A DNA stretch of 10,584 bases, taken from contig JAFQDY010000040.1 in the NCBI GenBank assembly GCA_017399325.1, positions 1 through 10,584 of the forward strand, written 5' to 3'. Under the pieces are notes generated by a model. That model saw only the letters and a list, made by a program, of their open reading frames with translations, had not been told where the DNA came from and made no database searches. Of the stretch, positions 6,643 through 10,584 are shown piece by piece. The stretch comes from Oscillospiraceae bacterium (GTDB lineage: Bacteria; Bacillota; Clostridia; Oscillospirales; Oscillospiraceae). The number at the start of each line of letters is the position of its first letter. Position 1 is the stretch's first letter. The translations under genes were made by a program, and so were the position numbers.

Positions 6643-7650
6643 TTACAGCAGGGGAATGCCGGCTTTTTCACAAGCCAAAATCGTCTGTTCATCCCAAATG
6701 CTGGATTGCACCTCACCGATGTGGGCGCAGCCAATCAGCAGCATAGCCAAGCGGGACTGACCGATACCGCCGCCGATGGTCAGGGGCAGTTCGTTATTCA
6801 GCAGCATTTTGTGGAAGGGAAGCGCGCGGCGGTCGTCGCAGCCGGCGCAGGTAAGTTGTCTGTCCAAGGACTCTGCGTCTACGCGGATACCCATGGAGGA
6901 GATCTCCAAAGCCCGCTGCAATGTTTCGTCCCAGAAGAAAATGTCGCAGTTTAAGTTCCAGTCGTCATAGTCCGGCGCCCGGCCGCCGTGGGGCTTGCCG
7001 GAGCGGAGCGCCCCGCCGATCTGCATTATGCAGGCGGTGTTGTGGTCTTTCACATAGGCAATCTCCCGGGCGTTTCCGTCCAAGTCGGGGTACATATCTT
7101 CCAGTTCCTGGGTGGTGACGAAACTGATCTCCCGGCTCAGTTCGGTGCGGATTTGGGGAAAACGCACGTGCAGCCGGTCGTTGGTGTCGCAAATTGCCTT
7201 TACAAAGGCATTCACAATCAGTATTAAGTAAACCAAATTCCGGTTCTGGGCGGTAATAATCTTCTCCCAGTCCCATTGGTCCACGTAAATGGAGTGGATG
7301 TTGTCCAAATCTTCATCACGACGGATGGCGTTCATATCGGTGTACAGACCCTGACCCACGGAAAAACCGTACCGCTTCAGTGCCAAACGCTTCCACTTTG
7401 CCAGAGAGTGGACAACCTCCGCGTCCATACCCACCGCAGGCACATCAAAACTGACAGGCCGCTCAACACCGTTCAAGTTGTCATTCAGGCCCGACGCATC
7501 GGTGACAAACAAAGGCGCAGAAACCCGCTTCAAATTAAGCGCATTAGAAAACTCCTCTTGAAATGCCCGTTTGATGTAGGCAATGGCCCGCTGGGTCTCA
7601 TAGGCGTCCAAAACAGGGCGGTAGCCTTGGGGGATATAAATTTGATTCAT
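6643..7650 (-). CDS. asnA: Aspartate-ammonia ligase (asparagine synthetase A)
   Basis: A 335-residue protein that matches the AsnA family along its whole length; E. coli AsnA has 330 residues. AsnA makes asparagine from aspartate, ATP and ammonia, using a fold related to class II aspartyl/asparaginyl-tRNA synthetases. Recognisable blocks are RVSAPLFVTDASGLNDNLNG near residues 43-62, YVDQWDWEKII in the middle, GGALRSGKPHGGRAPDYDDW near 210-230, and the C-terminal synthetase-like GGGIGQSRLAMLLIG. The ribosome binding site GGGAGGA (minus strand, 7657-7663) is 6 nt from the ATG. The gene lies downstream of htrA in the same direction, but a strong terminator and a predicted promoter separate them, so it is probably transcribed alone. 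No asparagine T-box is present in the short leader, although asparagine synthetase genes in Firmicutes often carry one. Confidence 0.96.
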   Translation of the reverse strand: MNQIYIPQGYRPVLDAYETQRAIAYIKRAFQEEFSNALNLKRVSAPLFVTDASGLNDNLNGVERPVSFDVPAVGMDAEVVHSLAKWKRLALKRYGFSVGQGLYTDMNAIRRDEDLDNIHSIYVDQWDWEKIITAQNRNLVYLILIVNAFVKAICDTNDRLHVRFPQIRTELSREISFVTTQELEDMYPDLDGNAREIAYVKDHNTACIMQIGGALRSGKPHGGRAPDYDDWNLNCDIFFWDETLQRALEISSMGIRVDAESLDRQLTCAGCDDRRALPFHKMLLNNELPLTIGGGIGQSRLAMLLIGCAHIGEVQSSIWDEQTILACEKAGIPLL

Positions 7651-7683
7651 ACAGCATCCTCCCTAAAGTAGAATATATGCTCT

Positions 7684-7711
7684 ATTTTATTCATTTTTTT
7701 CGGAAAATCAA
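7684..7711 (-). promoter_or_regulatory. Predicted asnA promoter
   Basis: On the minus strand a -35-like TTGATT (7706-7711) and a -10-like TAAAAT (7684-7689) are separated by 16 bp, placing the start near 7677 with a leader of about 27 nt. The -35 box begins just beyond the U-tract of the htrA terminator. The region is AT-rich, so the exact boxes are uncertain. Confidence 0.45.
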
Positions 7712-7714
7712 GAC

Positions 7715-7751
7715 AAAAATAAAAAAAGCAGGGGGCGCATATTGCACCCCC
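7715..7751 (-). terminator. Intrinsic terminator of htrA
   Basis: On the minus strand GGGGGTGC (7744-7751) pairs with GCGCCCCC (7731-7738) around a five-base AATAT loop, with one G-T wobble. The sequence TGC and a long run of T broken by one A follow. It starts 6 nt after the htrA stop codon and is a strong terminator. Confidence 0.9.
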
Positions 7752-7757
7752 GCAATT

Positions 7758-8909
7758 TTATTCCTTTGCCGATTGTATCTGCTCGCCCACGGTCACGGTC
7801 AATTCCATCGTTCCGCCTTGCCGGTAGACAGTTAATTTTAGCACATCTCCCTTGGCAGAATCGTGTACAAAACCCACCATTTCGCTGCTTGTGGTAATGG
7901 CCTCGCCGTTGATATGGGTAATAATGTCGTTTTTCTGCAGACCCGCACTTGCTGCAGGAGAACCCTCGGACACATCCTTGACGGATGCCCCTTGGGGGAG
8001 TCCGTAACCTTGCATTTCCTCGCTGACCGTGATAACGGAAACACCGATATAAGGCTTGGAAACATAGCCTTTTTCAATGATACTTTCCGCAATCATCCGG
8101 GCCTTATTGATGGGAATGGCAAACCCAATATTGTCAATGGACGCCTCCCGGGAGGAGTCGCTGGAGTATTTGGCGTTGGTGATGCCCACAACTTCGCCGT
8201 ACAAATTCAGCAGTGCGCCGCCGGAGTTGCCCGAATTGATGGCGCAATCCGTCTGCATCAGCCGCATGGTTGCGCCGCTGGCCATGGTGATCTCCCGATC
8301 CTTGGCGCTGATCACGCCGGAAGTGAGAGAAAAGGTCAGTTCCCCCAAGGGGTTTCCGATGGCAATCACCCGGTCGCCCACATTGACCGTGTCCGAATTG
8401 CCAAAAACCACCGGCACCAGATTTTCTGCTTCGATCTTTAAGACTGCCACATCGTTGCTCACATCGTAACCCACAAGTTCGGCATCATAGGATGTGCCGT
8501 CATATAATGAAACCGTGATGGAGTCGGAGTTTTCCACCACATGGAAATTGGTGAGGATATACCCCGTCCGGGTAAAAACAAAGCCGGAACCGGCCGCCGC
8601 GGCGGTGGTCTGAAAGCCCCAGTAATTGGTGGTGATGGAGGTAGTGATGCCAACGGTGGAATTCACATTTGCCGCATACACTTCCGCCTCGGTCATGATC
8701 TTGTCGGTGTTGATTCTTTCAATGTCAATTAAGGCGTTTTGGCGGCTGCCCTCCAAAAGAGAAACACCTGTCTGTCCACTTTGTGCCTCATTTAAGAACT
8801 GCTTGCCGGCGATCGCGCCGCCAAACAGACCGCCCAGCAAACTGCACACAAGGGCGGTTGCGATCAGTTTGATACCGGTCAAGCCGGATTGATTTTCAGA
8901 TGTATCCAT
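7758..8909 (-). CDS. htrA: HtrA/DegP-type membrane-anchored serine protease with PDZ domain
   Basis: A 383-residue S1C-family protease. Residues 1-14 are cytosolic, followed by one membrane segment at about 15-35 (LIATALVCSLLGGLFGGAIA). The trypsin-like domain then faces the outside. The catalytic triad is H123 (TNFHVV), D153 (SNDVAVL) and S229 (GNSGGALL). A single PDZ domain spans about 287-375 (YIGVSV, GSPAASAGLQKNDII, INGEAI). This is the usual HtrA plan in Firmicutes, which degrades or refolds misfolded proteins at the cell surface. The reading frame is open up to 8999, but the ribosome binding site AAGGAG (8918-8923) lies 8 nt before ATG 8909. The longer form would add 30 residues ahead of the membrane anchor without a ribosome binding site, so 8909 is preferred. 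The gene is divergent from the trpB unit and ends in its own terminator. Confidence 0.93.
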   Translation of the reverse strand: MDTSENQSGLTGIKLIATALVCSLLGGLFGGAIAGKQFLNEAQSGQTGVSLLEGSRQNALIDIERINTDKIMTEAEVYAANVNSTVGITTSITTNYWGFQTTAAAAGSGFVFTRTGYILTNFHVVENSDSITVSLYDGTSYDAELVGYDVSNDVAVLKIEAENLVPVVFGNSDTVNVGDRVIAIGNPLGELTFSLTSGVISAKDREITMASGATMRLMQTDCAINSGNSGGALLNLYGEVVGITNAKYSSDSSREASIDNIGFAIPINKARMIAESIIEKGYVSKPYIGVSVITVSEEMQGYGLPQGASVKDVSEGSPAASAGLQKNDIITHINGEAITTSSEMVGFVHDSAKGDVLKLTVYRQGGTMELTVTVGEQIQSAKE

Positions 8910-8969
8910 AGCATAAACTCCTTTTTGGTTTGCAGGTAGTTTGCCCAATCTGCAGAAAAAATTCCCTAT

Positions 8970-8999
8970 TTTTAACAAAAACAGGCCAACCCTTGACAA
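8970..8999 (-). promoter_or_regulatory. Possible htrA promoter
   Basis: On the minus strand TTGTCA (8994-8999) is a good -35 box. A weak -10-like TTAAAA (8970-8975) follows after 18 bp. The -35 box is almost the mirror image of the plus-strand TTGACA at 8993-8998, so the two promoters would share it. The leader to the htrA start is about 55 nt and contains a 5-bp inverted repeat, TGCAG (8931-8935) with CTGCA (8950-8954). Confidence 0.35.
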
Positions 9000-9021
9000 A
9001 AATATTTTACCGTGCTACAAT
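8993..9021 (+). promoter_or_regulatory. Promoter of the T-box/trpB unit
   Basis: A perfect -35 box TTGACA (8993-8998) and a near-perfect -10 box TACAAT (9016-9021) are separated by 17 bp. Transcription would begin near 9028, directly ahead of the T-box leader. Such a strong constitutive promoter fits control by premature termination rather than by initiation. Confidence 0.9.
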
Positions 9022-9027
9022 ACGAAA

Positions 9028-9298
9028 AACCGATGAGGAAGAGTGAGTAGGTTTTACATCCTGTTCTTTTAGAGAGTCGCAGGCGGTGAAAATGCGATAG
9101 AAAGGGTAGAACTGAATGGACTTCCGAGGGCAAGCGGAACGGGGGAGACCCTTAGTATGTGCGCCGGAGATGACCCTCCGTAACCAAAGGTCAGCATATG
9201 GTAGTATGCGTAAAGAGGGCGCGCAAGCGTCAAGCCGGGTGGCACCGCAGGATTTATCTCCTGTCCCAGCTCATTACTGGGGCAGGTTTTTTGTTTTT
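9028..9298 (+). promoter_or_regulatory. Tryptophan T-box riboswitch
   Basis: A T-box leader of about 270 nt. Stem I has the base GGAAG (9037-9041) with CTTCC (9121-9125). Above it is the specifier loop, closed by GTTTTAC (9051-9057) with GTAGAAC (9106-9112). The 3' side of the loop carries TGG (9117-9119) followed by A, the tryptophan codon. The distal part has AGAGAG (9071-9076) and the hairpin TCGCA/TGCGA with a GGCGGTGAAAA loop. A stem III-like hairpin is GCATA/TATGC (9194-9209). The T-box core GGGTGGCACCGC (9237-9248) follows. Its TGGC would pair with a tRNA ending GCCA, and bacterial tRNA-Trp carries G at the discriminator position. The antiterminator uses CAGGA (9248-9252) with TCCTG (9259-9263). 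Uncharged tRNA-Trp should allow read-through into trpB. The stem positions are hand-folded. Confidence 0.94.
9260..9298 (+). terminator. T-box terminator hairpin
   Basis: CCTGTCCCAG (9260-9269) pairs with CTGGGGCAGG (9277-9286), with one G-T wobble and a seven-base loop. Six T, a G and five more T follow. Its left arm overlaps the 3' half of the antiterminator, so the two structures exclude each other. Confidence 0.93.
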
Positions 9299-9324
9299 GC
9301 CCCGAAATTTTGAAAGGAGAAAGT

Positions 9325-10584
9325 ATGATGGCAGCAAAAGAAATTCCCTATAAGATCTATCTGGAAGAAAGTGAGATGCCCAAGTACTGGTATAATCTCC
9401 GGGCAGATATGGTGAACAAGCCCGCGCCCCTGTTAGACCCCAAGACCCACAAACCTATGACCGCAGAGGACTTGGCCCCTGTGTTTTGTGATGAACTGGT
9501 CAAGCAGGAACTGGACGACACCACCCCTTATTTTGAGATCCCCCAGGAAATTCTGAATTTCTATAAGATGTACCGTCCCGCGCCGTTGATCCGGGCATAC
9601 TGCCTGGAAGAAAAACTCCAGACCCCTGCAAAAATTTACTATAAATTCGAGGGCAACAACACCAGCGGCAGCCACAAATTAAACTCCGCCATCGCCCAGG
9701 CCTACTATGCCAAAAAGCAGGGTCTGACAGGCGTCACCACCGAGACCGGCGCCGGTCAGTGGGGTACGGCCCTTTCTATGGCCTGCGCCTATCTGGGTCT
9801 GGACTGCAAGGTATATATGGTGAAAGTTTCCTATGAGCAGAAGCCTTTCCGCCGGGAAGTGATGCGTACATACGGCGCGTCCGTCACCCCCAGCCCCTCT
9901 ATGGAAACAGAAGTGGGCAAGAAGATTCTGGCCGAGCACCCCGGTACCACCGGTAGCCTTGGCTGCGCCATTTCCGAAGCAGTGGAAGTGGCAACCAAAT
10001 TGCCCGGCTACCGTTATGTACTGGGCAGTGTGCTGAATCAGGTGATGCTTCACCAGACCATTATCGGTTTGGAAACCAAGGCCGCGCTGGATAAATACGA
10101 TATTAAGCCGGACATCATCATCGGCTGCGCCGGTGGCGGCTCTAACTTGGGCGGCTTGATCGCGCCCTTTATGGGAGAGAAAATCAAGGGCAACGCCGAT
10201 TACCGTATCATTGCCGTAGAGCCGGAGACCTGCCCCAGTTTCACCCGGGGCAAGTATGTCTACGACTACTGCGACACCGGTATGATCTGCCCCTTGTCCA
10301 AGATGTACACATTGGGCAGCGGTTTCATTCCTGCCGGTACCCACGCCGGCGGCCTGCGCTTCCACGGTATGAACTCCACGCTTTCCCAACTGTATGCAGA
10401 CGGCTTGATGGAAGCGGTCAGCGTTCCCCAGACGGAAGTGTTCGCGGCAGCGGAAGAATTTGCCCGGGTAGAAGGCATTCTGCCTGCGCCGGAGAGTTCC
10501 CACGCCATTAAGGTGGCGCTGGACGAGGCCAAGAGGTGCAAGGAAACAGGGGAGGAGAAGACCATCGTCTTCGGCCTGACCGGC
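9325..10584 (+). CDS. trpB: Tryptophan synthase beta chain, TrpB2 type (3' end missing)
   Basis: The frame is open for 420 codons to the window edge without a stop, so the gene is cut at its 3' end; family length suggests that a few dozen residues at most are missing. TrpB joins indole and serine to tryptophan with pyridoxal phosphate. K118 in SGSHKLNSA is the cofactor lysine and E140 in TETGAGQWG the catalytic glutamate. The phosphate-binding loop is CAGGGSNLGG (268-277). The long N-terminal part before the HK motif and the LGSGFIPAGTHAGGLRFHG segment (330-348) match the TrpB2 subgroup, which commonly occurs without TrpA, rather than classical TrpB. Two ATG codons stand side by side (9325 and 9328). 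AAGGAG ends at 9319, so the spacing is 5 or 8 nt and the second is equally likely. The T-box with a tryptophan specifier supports a role in tryptophan supply, perhaps by salvage of indole. No trpA is visible in the window. Confidence 0.94.
   Translation, partial: MMAAKEIPYKIYLEESEMPKYWYNLRADMVNKPAPLLDPKTHKPMTAEDLAPVFCDELVKQELDDTTPYFEIPQEILNFYKMYRPAPLIRAYCLEEKLQTPAKIYYKFEGNNTSGSHKLNSAIAQAYYAKKQGLTGVTTETGAGQWGTALSMACAYLGLDCKVYMVKVSYEQKPFRREVMRTYGASVTPSPSMETEVGKKILAEHPGTTGSLGCAISEAVEVATKLPGYRYVLGSVLNQVMLHQTIIGLETKAALDKYDIKPDIIIGCAGGGSNLGGLIAPFMGEKIKGNADYRIIAVEPETCPSFTRGKYVYDYCDTGMICPLSKMYTLGSGFIPAGTHAGGLRFHGMNSTLSQLYADGLMEAVSVPQTEVFAAAEEFARVEGILPAPESSHAIKVALDEAKRCKETGEEKTIVFGLTG

Noticed and set aside
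7651..7714. T-box or other riboswitch ahead of asnA.
   Set aside because: The leader is only about 27 nt and has no T-box core sequence.
8910..8999. A longer HtrA N-terminus starting at 8999.
   Set aside because: It would precede the membrane anchor with no recognisable signal, it lacks a ribosome binding site, and AAGGAG fits ATG 8909.
9116..9313. A 65-residue open frame inside the T-box leader as a small or leader peptide gene.
   Set aside because: It is covered by conserved T-box structure, has no suitable ribosome binding site, and the control is explained by tRNA binding.

Overview
The window looks like chromosome of a Gram-positive, Clostridia-type bacterium, perhaps a gut Oscillospirales-like organism. 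The grounds are strong AGGAGG ribosome binding sites, sigma-A-type promoters, a tryptophan T-box riboswitch, a single-pass membrane HtrA and an AsnA-type asparagine synthetase. The taxonomic placement is inference from gene style only. No mobile element, CRISPR array, tRNA or rRNA is visible.

Region 1 (about 79-6630, plus strand) is a five-gene carbohydrate operon. It starts at a near-consensus promoter (TTGAAC, 17 bp, TATAAT) with an inverted repeat just downstream, and ends at a bidirectional terminator. The order is a rhamnulokinase-family FGGY kinase, an SDR dehydrogenase that resembles sorbitol-6-phosphate 2-dehydrogenase, a PHP-domain metallohydrolase-like protein, an MDR dehydrogenase that resembles L-sorbose-1-phosphate reductase (SorE), and a second, divergent FGGY kinase. 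A perfect 28-nt palindrome precedes the last gene. The set suggests a route in which a ketose is phosphorylated at C1 by a kinase, reduced to a hexitol phosphate by the SorE-like enzyme, and re-oxidised by the SDR to a ketose 6-phosphate for glycolysis. That would be the L-sorbose scheme with a kinase in place of the PTS. No isomerase, aldolase, transporter or regulator is in the window, so the substrate remains open.

Region 2 (6643-8909, minus strand) holds two genes with housekeeping or stress roles: htrA, a membrane-anchored trypsin-like PDZ protease, followed by asnA, aspartate-ammonia ligase. A strong terminator lies between them and asnA has its own predicted promoter, so they are probably separate transcription units.

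Region 3 (8993-10584, plus strand) is a tryptophan-responsive unit. A near-perfect promoter is followed by a full T-box leader with a TGG specifier codon, the T-box core and an intrinsic terminator. It leads into a TrpB2-type tryptophan synthase beta chain that runs off the right edge. The htrA and T-box promoters are divergent and their -35 boxes overlap.
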